DNA from: UBA2329 sp964577215
GTDB taxonomy: Bacteria; Bacteroidota; Bacteroidia; Chitinophagales; Saprospiraceae
Direction of reading: 5' to 3'
NCBI GenBank assembly: GCA_964577215.1
Contig: CAZNYK010000006.1
Span: forward strand, 1-62,762
DNA length: 62,762 bases
The translations under genes and the position numbers were made by a program. Positions 34,209 through 43,528 of the stretch are shown here, one piece after another; the first letter of the stretch is position 1; each line of letters begins with the position of its first letter. The notes below the pieces were generated by a model. The model was given only the letters and a program-made list of their open reading frames with translations. It ran no database searches and was not told the origin of the DNA.

Positions 34209-35897
34209 TTATACGCCTATTTTTTTCTTTACCAACGCCACTATCTCCTGCTCCAAGGAATCGGCCTGCAGCATCCACTGTTCCGCTTTGCGAACAGCTT
34301 CGGCAGCGAAGCCGGCATCTTTCAGCCCGGCCACATTGACCAGCACGTTCATACCGGCGCCATGCACGGCTGCGCGGGCACACAGAGCGCCTACGCCGGC
34401 GTCGGTCACAGAATTGGGATTCCCTGTTTCCACCATCGCTTTCACAGGCTCAAAAGCAGCCAAGGCCAGTTCCATAGTGCGCAGGGGTACCTCAATGGCG
34501 TGACGGGTAGCCGCCTGAATGGCCTCGCTGCGGGCGCTTTTTTCAGCGGGGGTGGTCTTGGGCAATTGGAAAGCCTCCATGATGGCATTGAAAGCGCGGG
34601 TATCCTCGTCCACCAGGGCGAGGAGTTGAGACTGTATGCCGCGGGCGCGTTCGGCCCAATCGGAGAAGAACTCCCAGCGCTCGTCCCAGCCGCGTTTGTG
34701 CGAGGAGAGGTTGGCTACCATCAAGGCCAGTGAAGCGCCTAAAGCAGCCACGTAAGCAGACACGGAACCGCCGCCCGGCGCCGGGCTTTCAGCCCCTGTC
34801 GCATCCGCAAACTGCTTGACACTCATGGCCAACAGCGGATCTGTACCCGCCTGCCGCAGTTTGTACTCTATCACTTTCTGCTGCGGATCAAACGGGGCGA
34901 GATCGTCAAGGCCGAGGGATTTTACGGCAATGCGAAGCAATTCCTCTTCTGATACGCCGGCAGAGCGCCGCTGCTTGCGAAGGAAATGCCGCCCTGCATC
35001 CAACAGTACGCGCAGGGGTACCATGCCCACCAACTCAGAACCTGTAACGCGCATGCCCCGCTCCTCCGCGCTCCGGCAGCATGCCTCAAAAGCCGCGTGC
35101 AGCGGCGTGAGGTTGATATCTGTCAGATTCATGGAAACCTGCGCAATGCCGTATTCTTCGATGTACCAACCTATGGCTTTTACGGCTTTGCACGCTCCGG
35201 GCTGCCGCAGCGGTTCCCCGGTTTCGTCTGTGCGAACCGGACCGGTAACGGGGTCGCCATCGCGGAGGACGCGGCCTTGCTCGCGTACGTCGAATGCCAC
35301 GCTATTGGCACGGCGCACGGAGGTGGTATTGAGATTGACGTTGTAGGCTACCAGGAAATCGCGGGCGCCTATCACGGTAGCGCCGCTGCGAGGGTTGAAG
35401 CGGGCGGGGCCGTAGTCGGGCGCCCAGGCCGGATCAGCCAGTTTTTCAGGAAGACCTTCGTACTCTCCGGTGCGAATGACGGCCAGGTTTTTTCGTTCGG
35501 TACGGCTTGCGGCTTCCTCGTACAGATACACGGGAATATCCAGTTCCTCTCCTACCCTTTTGGCCAGGCGCTTGGCCCATTGCACGGTTTCTTCCATGCT
35601 GATGCCGCTCACAGGCACCAAAGGGCACACATCCGTAGCGCCCATGCGCGGGTGCTCGCCTGTGTGGGAGCGCATATCGATCAGTTGCGCTGCTTCGCGG
35701 ATCCCGCAAAATGCGGCTTCAACTACAGCCTCCGGAGCGCCTACAAAAGTGACGACGGTGCGGTTGGTCGCCTTGCCGGGATCTACATCCAAAAGTTGTA
35801 CGCCATCAACCCTTGCTATGGCGTCGGTGATGCGGCGAATGGTTTCCGGATCGCGCCCCTCGCTGAAATTGGGAACGCATTCGATCAGTTTGTGCAT
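34209..35897 (-). CDS. ftcD: Glutamate formimidoyltransferase-cyclodeaminase fusion
   Basis: This 562-residue bifunctional folate enzyme of histidine breakdown has two domains. The N-terminal formiminotransferase (about 1-300) starts LIECVPNFSEGRDPE and has SHTGEHPRMGATDVCPLVP, with the catalytic His near 82. The C-terminal cyclodeaminase (about 350-562) has SPAPGGGSVSAYVAALGASL. It transfers a formimino group from formiminoglutamate to tetrahydrofolate and releases ammonia. No other hut genes lie nearby, so it is an orphan of that pathway here. The start is ATG 35897. Confidence 0.95.
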   Translation of the reverse strand: MHKLIECVPNFSEGRDPETIRRITDAIARVDGVQLLDVDPGKATNRTVVTFVGAPEAVVEAAFCGIREAAQLIDMRSHTGEHPRMGATDVCPLVPVSGISMEETVQWAKRLAKRVGEELDIPVYLYEEAASRTERKNLAVIRTGEYEGLPEKLADPAWAPDYGPARFNPRSGATVIGARDFLVAYNVNLNTTSVRRANSVAFDVREQGRVLRDGDPVTGPVRTDETGEPLRQPGACKAVKAIGWYIEEYGIAQVSMNLTDINLTPLHAAFEACCRSAEERGMRVTGSELVGMVPLRVLLDAGRHFLRKQRRSAGVSEEELLRIAVKSLGLDDLAPFDPQQKVIEYKLRQAGTDPLLAMSVKQFADATGAESPAPGGGSVSAYVAALGASLALMVANLSSHKRGWDERWEFFSDWAERARGIQSQLLALVDEDTRAFNAIMEAFQLPKTTPAEKSARSEAIQAATRHAIEVPLRTMELALAAFEPVKAMVETGNPNSVTDAGVGALCARAAVHGAGMNVLVNVAGLKDAGFAAEAVRKAEQWMLQADSLEQEIVALVKKKIGV

Positions 35898-35923
35898 GGT
35901 TTTCTATCGTTTTTTCAAATTTC

Positions 35924-35972
35924 GGAACCCGGAACAGTCGGCAGTATGCAGTTGGCAGTCGGCAGTTGCTGA
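35924..35972. repeat. 7-base array, 2 x ggaaccc-type + 5 x cagtcgg-type words
   Basis: Seven consecutive words keep one 7-base register: ggaaccc, ggaacag, tcggcag, tatgcag, ttggcag, tcggcag, ttgctga. It lies upstream of ftcD and ends 5 bases before the N gap. The array across the gap (36101-36156) uses ggaaccc again, so this may be one long array broken by the assembler. Confidence 0.85.
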
Positions 35973-35976
35973 GCGA

Positions 35977-36076
35977 NNNNNNNNNNNNNNNNNNNNNNNN
36001 NNNNNNNNNNNNNNNNNNNNNNNNNNNNNNNNNNNNNNNNNNNNNNNNNNNNNNNNNNNNNNNNNNNNNNNNNNNN
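35977..36076. other. Scaffold gap (100 N)
   Basis: Exactly 100 N of unknown true length, between ftcD and gldD, flanked on both sides by 7-base repeat DNA that probably stopped the assembly. Confidence 0.98.
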
Positions 36077-36100
36077 AAGTCGAAGCAGGGCAGTGCAACC

Positions 36101-36156
36101 GGAACCCGGAACGGCATAGGGCATAGAGCATAGAGAACCCGGAACCCAGGGCATCA
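36101..36156 (-). repeat. 7-base word array downstream of gldD
   Basis: Eight words sit in one register: ggaaccc, ggaacgg, cataggg, catagag, catagag, aacccgg, aacccag, ggcatca. On the minus strand the first word is TGATGCC, which includes the gldD stop TGA. The catagag words match the array at 16222-16263. Confidence 0.8.
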
Positions 36157-36741
36157 TTTCCATTCAAAAGTTTCGATCATGTGCAGGATATCCTTGCGTA
36201 CAAAATCATACACAGGAGCCAGGGAATCGGGATTGACGGAAGTATTGAAGTACAGCGCGCCGCGCAGAAAATGCCGGGTGCTGTCGGTAAGAAAAAACTG
36301 AAAAGGAGAAGCAGCCGGGCCCTCGATATTGAAGACAAAACCCGTAGTGCCGTTGGGCAGCCGGATGCGTTGCTCCTCTATGTAGTTGGCCTTTTTGTTG
36401 TGCCAGTCCACTAATTCGAAGGCATCATCGCGCAGGCGGTCTAAGTTTTTGGGCTTGCCCACCTGGAAATAACTGAAATGCAGCATTCCGTCGAAATCGG
36501 GAAAGTAAATATTGAACCAGCACGGATGCGGGGGAGCGGTTTCAAAAAACGAGGAATCGCGTTGTAAAACAGCATATGCAGGATACTCAAACGAAAAATC
36601 GCAGGCGTCATATTGAAATCCCTGCCATGCTTTTTCGGGGTATTCCACCCTGGGGTAAGCCCGGGGTTTGGGATTGAAAGCGGGGTCGCTGCAAGCGCTG
36701 ATGAACAGTGCAAAACAGACCGCAAAACCGGTGTACTTCAT
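36154..36741 (-). CDS. gldD: Gliding motility lipoprotein GldD
   Basis: This 195-residue lipoprotein has the signal MKYTGFAVCFALFISAC with the lipid-attachment Cys at residue 17. NPKPRAYPRVEYP...YDACDFSFEYPAYA and WFNIYFPDFDGMLHFSYF are typical of GldD, which is required for gliding and type IX secretion in Flavobacterium johnsoniae. It follows gldE by 1 base, the conserved order. The presence of T9SS cargo genes in this window fits. Confidence 0.93.
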   Translation of the reverse strand: MKYTGFAVCFALFISACSDPAFNPKPRAYPRVEYPEKAWQGFQYDACDFSFEYPAYAVLQRDSSFFETAPPHPCWFNIYFPDFDGMLHFSYFQVGKPKNLDRLRDDAFELVDWHNKKANYIEEQRIRLPNGTTGFVFNIEGPAASPFQFFLTDSTRHFLRGALYFNTSVNPDSLAPVYDFVRKDILHMIETFEWK

Positions 36742-36742
36742 G

Positions 36743-38164
36743 CTATGTGTTTGAGATGGTGACGCGCACCTCCTCGATGCGCCTCTTGCTCACCGAAACG
36801 ACCTTAAAGGTAAAATCATTGTAGTGGATAACGGCATCCTTGCGAGGCAATTGCCCGCAAAGCTCTAATACCAGACCTGCGAGAGAGTCCGCCTCCCCTT
36901 TGACGGGGTCGAAGGTATCTACCGGTATGCCGATGATGCGACACATATCGTTGATCAGGGTTTTCCCCTCGAAGGAGTAGTTGTTCTCATCAATTTTTCG
37001 AAAAACCACCTCGCTCTCATCGTCAAATTCATCCCTGATATCTCCGATGATCTCTTCCATGATGTCCTCTAAGGTGACCAAGCCGGCCGTCCCCCCGTAT
37101 TCGTCCACTATGATGGCCATGTGCAGATGCTGTTGCTGGAATTCCCGCAGAAGGTCGTCGATTTTTTTGGATTCGGGCACGTACATGATATTTCCCCTGA
37201 TGAGAGCCTGCCAATCAAAGGTTTCGGGTTCCTGCAAGTGACCGAGGAGGTCTTTCACATACAGGATACCGACGATGTTGTCCAATTCTTCCTCATAAAC
37301 CGGGATGCGGGAGTATCCGGATTCGCGGGCCACGACGAGCAGTTCCTTGTAGGACACATTTTTATCCACGGCAACAATGTCCAAGCGGGAAGTCATGATC
37401 TGCTTGACCACCATATTGCCGAATTTGACGATGCTGTGCAGGATGTCGAGTTCTTCCCGGATGGCATCCTTTTCCCTGCTCACAGTGAGTTCTATAGCCT
37501 CGCCGATATCCTCAATACTTGCGCCCGAACCCGCCCTTGTTCTTTTCTCCAGGCGCTTCTCTATAAAAGAGCCGGAGCGAACAAGCAGCTTACTGAGGGG
37601 CCGGAATACTGCCGAGAGCAAAAAAAGAGGAAAGGCCATGAAACGTGCGAGCCGCAGCTTGTCCTGGGCGGCATATAATTTGGGCGCAACTTCACCGAAA
37701 AGCACCAATAGAAAAGTCACCCCTGCCACAGTAATGAGAAACCTCAGCATATTCGCCAAAGCGTTTCCTCCATCCTGCGGAGAAGGCATTCCAAAGAATC
37801 CTGCAATATCGCCGGCCCATTGCTGAAGAAGCGCTTCCGGCAAAAATGCCCTGAGCACAAAGTCGCTAAGAATGACGATGGCAATATTAATGAAATTGTT
37901 GCTGATGAGAATCGTGGCCAATAAGGCCCTGGGGTGGTTCTTGAGTTGTAGTATCCTTTCGGCCGGACCGGATTTTTCTTCCGCAAGAGATACAAAATCA
38001 TTGTGCGTCAGAGAGAAAAAAGCGACCTCGGAGCCGGAGACGAGCGCGGAGCAAACAAGAAGAAAGCAAACGCCGGCAACAGCGGCAAAAAGCTCCCATG
38101 TTCCCGGTGCAGAAAGCCAGAGGAGTATCTGATTAAGGTATAAGGGTATATCGTCAGGTTCCAA
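36743..38164 (-). CDS. gldE: Gliding motility-associated protein GldE (CNNM/CBS)
   Basis: This 473-residue membrane protein has a DUF21/CNNM domain with four hydrophobic segments (about 15-190), where SGSEVAFFSL is conserved. A CBS pair (about 255-370) follows with SRIPVYEEELDNIVGILYVKD and HMAIIVDEYGGTAGLVTLEDI, then a C-terminal CorC_HlyC domain. GldE supports GldD function; the family includes magnesium transport/sensing proteins. The start appears to be TTG 38164, since an in-frame TAA lies shortly upstream and no ATG fits. Confidence 0.92.
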   Translation of the reverse strand: MEPDDIPLYLNQILLWLSAPGTWELFAAVAGVCFLLVCSALVSGSEVAFFSLTHNDFVSLAEEKSGPAERILQLKNHPRALLATILISNNFINIAIVILSDFVLRAFLPEALLQQWAGDIAGFFGMPSPQDGGNALANMLRFLITVAGVTFLLVLFGEVAPKLYAAQDKLRLARFMAFPLFLLSAVFRPLSKLLVRSGSFIEKRLEKRTRAGSGASIEDIGEAIELTVSREKDAIREELDILHSIVKFGNMVVKQIMTSRLDIVAVDKNVSYKELLVVARESGYSRIPVYEEELDNIVGILYVKDLLGHLQEPETFDWQALIRGNIMYVPESKKIDDLLREFQQQHLHMAIIVDEYGGTAGLVTLEDIMEEIIGDIRDEFDDESEVVFRKIDENNYSFEGKTLINDMCRIIGIPVDTFDPVKGEADSLAGLVLELCGQLPRKDAVIHYNDFTFKVVSVSKRRIEEVRVTISNT

Positions 38165-38205
38165 TCGTAGCTCGGTTCGTTAACAAATTCATGCTTTGGG
38201 CATGT

Positions 38206-38643
38206 TTAAAAAGGCAGGTCGTCCCCTTGCGGTTCATTTTGATTTACGTCGTCGGGGCCATGAGGAGGCGCATCGCCTTCAATGGTCTTCGCAGGCGGCG
38301 GAGGCGCAGGCCCGTCATCTCTTTTGCTGAGAATGCGGAAGTAGTTGGCCACCACCTCTGTAGTACGGCGGGGATTTCCGTCCTGATCCTGCCAGGTGCG
38401 GTGGGTGAGTTTGCCTTCCACGTACACGGTGATACCTTTTTTTAGCGAGCTTTCTGCACGCTCGGCCAATTGCCGCCACGCAATGATATCATGCCATTCG
38501 GTCTGGGTTTGCCACTCGCCCTCTTTATCGCGATAAGATTCATTGGTAGCGAGGGTGAATTTGGCTACCACCGCGCCGTTCTCCAAGCGGCGGATCTCCG
38601 GGTCTTTTCCTAAATTACCGATAAGAATGACGCGATTTACCAT
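38206..38643 (-). CDS. ssb: Single-stranded DNA-binding protein
   Basis: This 145-residue protein has an OB-fold (about 1-105) starting VNRVILIGNLGKDPEIRRLE and including EWHDIIAWRQLAERAE and GKLTHRTWQDQDGNPR. A short linker leads to the acidic tip DDLPF, which binds partner proteins. It coats single-stranded DNA in replication and repair. It lies between mutY (14 bases) and gldE (41 bases), an order conserved in Bacteroidota. The start is ATG 38643. Confidence 0.96.
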   Translation of the reverse strand: MVNRVILIGNLGKDPEIRRLENGAVVAKFTLATNESYRDKEGEWQTQTEWHDIIAWRQLAERAESSLKKGITVYVEGKLTHRTWQDQDGNPRRTTEVVANYFRILSKRDDGPAPPPPAKTIEGDAPPHGPDDVNQNEPQGDDLPF

Positions 38644-38657
38644 TGATTTTCAAATAT

Positions 38658-39752
38658 TTATAAGAGGTTTAAATACAGACTTCCACTTTTGAGATACCGA
38701 TCTATTATTTTCGGAAATGCAAAATTACTCAACTTTTTGCGTTCCACCCTAATAAGTCCCCCTCCTTCTTGCGGAATTTCTTGCGCCACGCTGATCTCCC
38801 AAAAAGTAGCTGTAATGTGCTGATGGGTGAGCGTTTGCCGGAACGGCGGCGAAACGGCGTTCAGGGTATGGGAAACTCCTCCCAGCCACTGCCGCCACTG
38901 AGGTGCGGAAGCAAGCCCTTCCGCACCGGACACCGGGGCGGGCAACTCTATGCAGGGAAACTCGTACAGGTTTTCCCAGATATCCTTTCCGTTGCGTTTG
39001 CGGATCCAAAGCTCCCCATGGCGCTCCATGACCAGGTAATGAAAAAACCGCTCCCGCTTGACGATACTCCTTGACTTCACGGGCAGCCCGGCAACGCGCT
39101 GCTGCCGGAATGCCGCGCAGTGGGTTTGAAGCGGGCAGGCGCCGCATTGAGGGGACTGGGGCGTGCACACCATGGCTCCGAAATCCATGATGGCCTGATT
39201 GTACGCAGCAGGATTCGCAACATCCAGGGCAGCCCGGGCAGAAGCGGCAAAGTACTTGCGGCCTTCCGTCGTATCTACCGGCGTATCGATACCGAGATAC
39301 CGGCTCAACACCCTGAAAACGTTGCCGTCCAAAACGGCGTGCGGCAGGTCGAAAGCGAAGGAGGCGATGGCGGCAGCCGTGTACGCGCCTACGCCGGGCA
39401 ATGCCAGCAAGCCCTCATAGGCGCCGGGGAAACGCCCGCCGTACTGCCCCGCCACCAAGTGGGCCGTCTTGAGCATATTTTTGGCGCGGGCATAATAGCC
39501 GAGGCCTTCCCACAACTTCATCACTTCGTCGTCGTCGGCAGCGGCAAGGGACTCCACGGTTGGGAAGCGCTCTGCAAATTTCAGGTAATAGGGCATACCT
39601 TGTGCTACTCTTGTCTGCTGGAGCAGGATTTCCGATAACCAGATCAGGTAGGGATCGCGGCTGCCTTTCCAGGGCAGCGGCCGCTGCGCGGAAGCAGCCC
39701 ACTGCTGCAACGCTGAGCGGAAAAAAATCAACTCGCGGGTTTTATCTTCCAT
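38658..39752 (-). CDS. mutY: A/G-specific adenine glycosylase MutY
   Basis: This 364-residue repair enzyme removes adenine mispaired with 8-oxoguanine. It shows SEILLQQTRVAQG with the catalytic Glu near residue 37, HhH stretch LPGVGAYTAAAIASFAF and catalytic Asp in VLDGN. The four iron-sulfur cysteines are in CTPQSPQCGACPLQTHC near residues 195-211, and a C-terminal NUDIX-like domain recognises the damaged base. The reading frame stays open far upstream, but ATG 39752 gives the standard N-terminus and leaves the promoter region free. Confidence 0.95.
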   Translation of the reverse strand: MEDKTRELIFFRSALQQWAASAQRPLPWKGSRDPYLIWLSEILLQQTRVAQGMPYYLKFAERFPTVESLAAADDDEVMKLWEGLGYYARAKNMLKTAHLVAGQYGGRFPGAYEGLLALPGVGAYTAAAIASFAFDLPHAVLDGNVFRVLSRYLGIDTPVDTTEGRKYFAASARAALDVANPAAYNQAIMDFGAMVCTPQSPQCGACPLQTHCAAFRQQRVAGLPVKSRSIVKRERFFHYLVMERHGELWIRKRNGKDIWENLYEFPCIELPAPVSGAEGLASAPQWRQWLGGVSHTLNAVSPPFRQTLTHQHITATFWEISVAQEIPQEGGGLIRVERKKLSNFAFPKIIDRYLKSGSLYLNLL

Positions 39753-39758
39753 TGCGCG

Positions 39759-39800
39759 GCAAAGGTCTGAAAAAATCTCAGAAACCTTCCCGACCTTTGC
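39759..39800. promoter_or_regulatory. Divergent promoter region of mutY and HD hydrolase gene
   Basis: Between the two start codons lies a perfect 9-base inverted pair, gcaaaggtc (39759-39767) and gacctttgc (39792-39800). Each half is a -7-like box (GACCTTTG) pointing towards its own gene, 7 bases from mutY and 24 bases from the HD gene. A shared regulator or back-to-back promoters are possible. Confidence 0.45.
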
Positions 39801-39824
39801 AACGGCGAGTAAGCGCCGCGCAGC

Positions 39825-41054
39825 ATGGTAAAAGGCAAAATTCTCAACGATCCGGTGTACGGATTCATCAACATCCCTTACGGATTGCTCTTCGATCTGA
39901 TGGAGCACCCGTACTTCCAGCGCCTGCGCCGCATCAAACAAACCAGCCTGAGCCATTACGTGTATCCCGGCGCGCTGCACACCCGCTTTCACCATGCCCT
40001 CGGCGCGTTGCATCTCGTGCTCCAGGCCGTAGATGTGCTGCGGGGCAAGGGCGCCGACATATCCGCAGAAGAGGCCGAAGCTGTCTCGGCGGCCATTCTC
40101 CTGCATGACATCGGGCACGGTCCCTTCTCGCACACCCTGGAACGCGCCCTCATCAATGTGTCTCACGAGATGCTCTCCGAATTGTTCATGGAAAAGTTGG
40201 ACGAAGAGTTCGGGGGCCGCCTCGGTTTGGCGCGCACGATCTTCCGCGATGCCTACCCCAAGAAATTCCTGCACCAACTGGTTTCCGGGCAGTTGGACAT
40301 GGACCGCATGGACTACCTCAACCGCGACAGTTTTTTCACCGGCGTACACGAAGGCGTCATCGGCTATGACCGCATCATCAAGATGCTGGCCGTACACGAC
40401 GGAGAATTGGTAGTAGAGGAAAAGGGCATCTATTCGGTGGAAAAATTCCTCATTGCCCGGCGCCTCATGTACTGGCAGGTGTACCTGCACAAAACCGCCC
40501 TGGCCGCCGAGAAAATGCTGTCGAAAACCATTCAGCGCGCTAAAACCCTCACCCGCATGGGACACAAGGTGGAGGCTACGCCCCCTTTGGCTTTTTTCCT
40601 CCAAAACGAAGTGCAGGCCGCGCAATTTCTCACCGACAGGGATGCCTTGTTGTACAACTTTGCCCTGCTCGACGATCACGATATCGTCTCCGGCCTCAAA
40701 GCCTGGATGCACTCGGACGACCCGCTGCTCGCCTTCCTCGCGGGGGGCATCCTCAACCGGCGCCTTTTCAAGCTCGAACTCGGCAACGAACCTTTCGACG
40801 AATCCTGGGTCACCAGCATACGCCACCGCGTGGAGCGCTGGAATCCTTTCGGCGCCGAAGCGCTCAATTATCTCCTGTTCCAGGGACAGGAAACCAACAG
40901 CGCCTATGACACTTCAAAAGACGAAATCAATATCCTGCACAAAAACGGCAAAGTGCTGCCCATGTCCATGAGCGCCGATTACGGCATCCAATCCAAATTG
41001 GTCACCAAATACTATCTTTGCTATCCCAAGCAGGCGATGATAGCGGGCGGCTAA
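39825..41054 (+). CDS. HD domain phosphohydrolase (dGTPase-like)
   Basis: This 409-residue cytoplasmic metal-dependent hydrolase has the HD signature split as usual. The first His is in HTRFHHALGALHL near residues 51-63, HD is in LLHDIGHGPFSHTLE near residues 92-106, and a distal Asp is in MDRMDYLNRDSFF near residue 160. It belongs to the HD superfamily group related to dNTP triphosphohydrolases (YwfO/SAMHD1-like). The likely substrate is a nucleotide, unproven. The start is ATG 39825, divergent from mutY. Confidence 0.9.
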   Translation: MVKGKILNDPVYGFINIPYGLLFDLMEHPYFQRLRRIKQTSLSHYVYPGALHTRFHHALGALHLVLQAVDVLRGKGADISAEEAEAVSAAILLHDIGHGPFSHTLERALINVSHEMLSELFMEKLDEEFGGRLGLARTIFRDAYPKKFLHQLVSGQLDMDRMDYLNRDSFFTGVHEGVIGYDRIIKMLAVHDGELVVEEKGIYSVEKFLIARRLMYWQVYLHKTALAAEKMLSKTIQRAKTLTRMGHKVEATPPLAFFLQNEVQAAQFLTDRDALLYNFALLDDHDIVSGLKAWMHSDDPLLAFLAGGILNRRLFKLELGNEPFDESWVTSIRHRVERWNPFGAEALNYLLFQGQETNSAYDTSKDEINILHKNGKVLPMSMSADYGIQSKLVTKYYLCYPKQAMIAGG

Positions 41055-41154
41055 AGACCATGTGCCGATTGATGATTGACGCGATATGATTTTTGATTGG
41101 TGCTGGTAGTTAGCGGCACTACCGGCGCCGGGTTTGAACCTCATTCCAAAAACA

Positions 41155-42012
41155 ATGACCACACAACAAACTCTCCTCCTCCACAGCCCCGCCGGGCGCC
41201 CCTTCCTGGCAGACTTGCATTACCATACTGACGGCAAGGCCAAGCCGGTAATTGTGTTCCTGCACGGATTCAAGGGCTTTAAAGACTGGGGCTGCTGGCA
41301 TCTGTTTGCCGAAGCTTTCGCCGAAGCGGGCTTTGTGTTCGTCAAATTCAACTTCTCGCACAACGGCGTTACAGCCGGGGCGCCGGCGGAATTTGCCGAC
41401 CTGGAGGCATTCGGGCGCAACACATACAGCAAAGAACTCGCCGACTTGGACTACCTGCTCTCACAGCTGGCTGAAAGCCGCCTGCCGCTACCGGCACAAG
41501 AGATGGACGCAGGGCGCCTGGGGCTTATCGGGCACAGCCGGGGTGCAGGCATCGCGCTCATCCAGGCTGAAGCGGATAAAAGGGTGAAAGCCGCGGCTAC
41601 ATGGGCCGGCGTTTCCAACCTCGGTTTCATGTGGGAAGGCAATCCCGCCCTCGATGATTGGAAGCGCGCAGGGGTAACGCACATCTACAACGCCCGCACC
41701 AGGCAGCAGATGCCGGTGTACATCGACATCTACGAGGATTACTTGGCCAACCAACCCCGGCTGGGTGTAGAACACGCCATGCGCGGGTTGCGCAAACCCT
41801 GCCTGATCGTACACGGCGATGCCGACCCATCCGTACCGGTGAAAGCGGCGCACGCGCTGAAGCAGTGGAATCCGGCCGCGCAACTGCACATCATACCCGG
41901 CGCCGATCACGTCTTCGGAGCGCAGCATCCCTGCACTTCGACTACGCTGCCGGCCCACAGCCTTGAGGCGGCGGAGCAGAGCATTGCGTTTTTCCGGGAA
42001 TGCCTGGTCTGA
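41155..42012 (+). CDS. Alpha/beta fold hydrolase, dienelactone hydrolase-like
   Basis: This 285-residue cytoplasmic hydrolase has an oxyanion region VIVFLHGFKGFKDWG near residue 35 and the nucleophile elbow GLIGHSRGAG near residues 122-131. The acid is in IVHGDADPSVPVKAA and the catalytic His is in PGADHVFGA near residue 253. The substrate is unknown. ATG 41155 is preferred to an in-frame TTG at 41134. Confidence 0.88.
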   Translation: MTTQQTLLLHSPAGRPFLADLHYHTDGKAKPVIVFLHGFKGFKDWGCWHLFAEAFAEAGFVFVKFNFSHNGVTAGAPAEFADLEAFGRNTYSKELADLDYLLSQLAESRLPLPAQEMDAGRLGLIGHSRGAGIALIQAEADKRVKAAATWAGVSNLGFMWEGNPALDDWKRAGVTHIYNARTRQQMPVYIDIYEDYLANQPRLGVEHAMRGLRKPCLIVHGDADPSVPVKAAHALKQWNPAAQLHIIPGADHVFGAQHPCTSTTLPAHSLEAAEQSIAFFRECLV

Positions 42013-42042
42013 TAGAAAGGAATAAAGCCGGCCGGGTATCCA

Positions 42043-43353
42043 TCACTGCGAATTCCCCTTGCGCAAGGAGGCGGCAGGTATGAAATGGAAAACCAACGTG
42101 AGAGCGCGGTACACCCATACCGACAATTGGGCGGCAAAAGCGGGCGCCTCGTCCTTGTAGCGGAGCAAAAGAAAATGCGCGCTTCGAAGCACTTTCACCC
42201 GCGTCCAACGCAAAAAGTACACCCCGGCAGCGGGGAGGTCTTGGTACAAAACCTGCCGTATCTTTTCAATATGAGCGATCATGAGAATGAAAAACGCTTC
42301 AAATAACAGCACGCCGAGAACGACCTGCACCGGATTGAGCTGCAGTTTCCAGAGTTGAGTCAGGCCGATGCCGAACCACGTGCCGTACAGCAACACATAG
42401 TGACCGCCATATACCGTAAGGGTCTCGGAACCTATTTTCAGGAAGAGCGGGTGGAAGCCTTTGCGAAGTACCTGCTCCAAAAAAACGAACACCGAGAGCA
42501 CCATCAATACGTGCCCCAAACGCCAGAACAGGTAATTTTTTTCAACCCACATAGCTGATAACTTGGACGCGAAAACCAGGTTCAAATTATCAAAAACGGC
42601 CACGGAATAGAAGTGAAGGAACAAGCCCGTGCCAAAGATCAGGGCAGGCGCCAGCCAGTGTTTGAATAAAGAGGTAAAGCGATGCGCAACGGCGCCTATG
42701 ACGCCACCCAGGAGCGTATAACCCAGCCAGGGGAAAAGCGTAAAGGTGGAACCGCCCTGGAGATTGAGATAATTCTCCATGAACCTCGGGAGCCACGACC
42801 AATCCCGGGCCTCTATGAGGGGAAATAGCAGGAAAACGACCAGACCCAACAGCCCTGACAGCCATGGGAACGACACCGAAGTAACGCGGTGCAGCGCATA
42901 CACGCCGATGAGTGTAAGCAGCGCAAAGCCGATGACATGCAGTACGTCCACCGTGAAATGGTAGGGAAAGAACTGAAAAGTGAGGAGATAACCCACGTTC
43001 CACTTCAGCAGGTAACCCAGGGCAATGAGAAAAAAGGCCCGGCGAATGCCCTTGCGCACCCGCACGTGTTCCCGGAGCGGCTTGTTTTCCTTGAGTAAGA
43101 GGAAAACAAATACGATACCCGTCACAGTAAAAAAAACCGGCGCCGTAATACCTCTCATAAAAAACCAGGCGTTGAAAACGATACTGTTCGGATCCCGATA
43201 TACCGGGGAGAGCAAAGTGTCAACAAAGTGCCCTTGCAACATCATCAGAATGGCAAATGCCCGAAGCGCATCCAGGAAATACAAGCGTACTTTCGGAGTG
43301 GGAGACGCTGTGGAAGAATTGAGATTCAATGCACAAATTTTTTGAATGAACAA
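42043..43353 (-). CDS. DUF1624-like membrane acyltransferase (heparan-glucosaminide N-acetyltransferase type)
   Basis: This 436-residue protein has about ten to eleven membrane helices. The N-terminal block RLYFLDALRAFAILMMLQGHFVDTLL, with conserved Asp, Arg and a His on the first helix, and the layout match DUF1624/HGSNAT-like acyltransferases. These move acetyl groups across membranes. The start is unclear: TTG 43353 and TTG 43329 are both possible and no ATG fits. It is convergent with the upstream hydrolase gene (30 bases). Confidence 0.78.
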   Translation of the reverse strand: MFIQKICALNLNSSTASPTPKVRLYFLDALRAFAILMMLQGHFVDTLLSPVYRDPNSIVFNAWFFMRGITAPVFFTVTGIVFVFLLLKENKPLREHVRVRKGIRRAFFLIALGYLLKWNVGYLLTFQFFPYHFTVDVLHVIGFALLTLIGVYALHRVTSVSFPWLSGLLGLVVFLLFPLIEARDWSWLPRFMENYLNLQGGSTFTLFPWLGYTLLGGVIGAVAHRFTSLFKHWLAPALIFGTGLFLHFYSVAVFDNLNLVFASKLSAMWVEKNYLFWRLGHVLMVLSVFVFLEQVLRKGFHPLFLKIGSETLTVYGGHYVLLYGTWFGIGLTQLWKLQLNPVQVVLGVLLFEAFFILMIAHIEKIRQVLYQDLPAAGVYFLRWTRVKVLRSAHFLLLRYKDEAPAFAAQLSVWVYRALTLVFHFIPAASLRKGNSQ

Positions 43354-43528
43354 GAGCAGTGCAGGTCGTGGGTGTCCGATTCAAAACACTTTAAGGAAAA
43401 CGACCGTTGGAGGGCGAATTCGCGACTTTCGGGAGCAAATTTACGTACTTTCGTATGAATGTTTTGCACCTTTAACAATCTGAAGCCCCAAACGGATTAA
43501 TTTTGGCCGCATTATAAACAAATTTCAC

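Noticed and set aside
39753..40826. Long open extension of the mutY frame upstream of ATG 39752
   Set aside because: It is antisense to the HD hydrolase gene, and MutY proteins start at the chosen ATG; the open frame is a by-product of GC-rich coding sequence.
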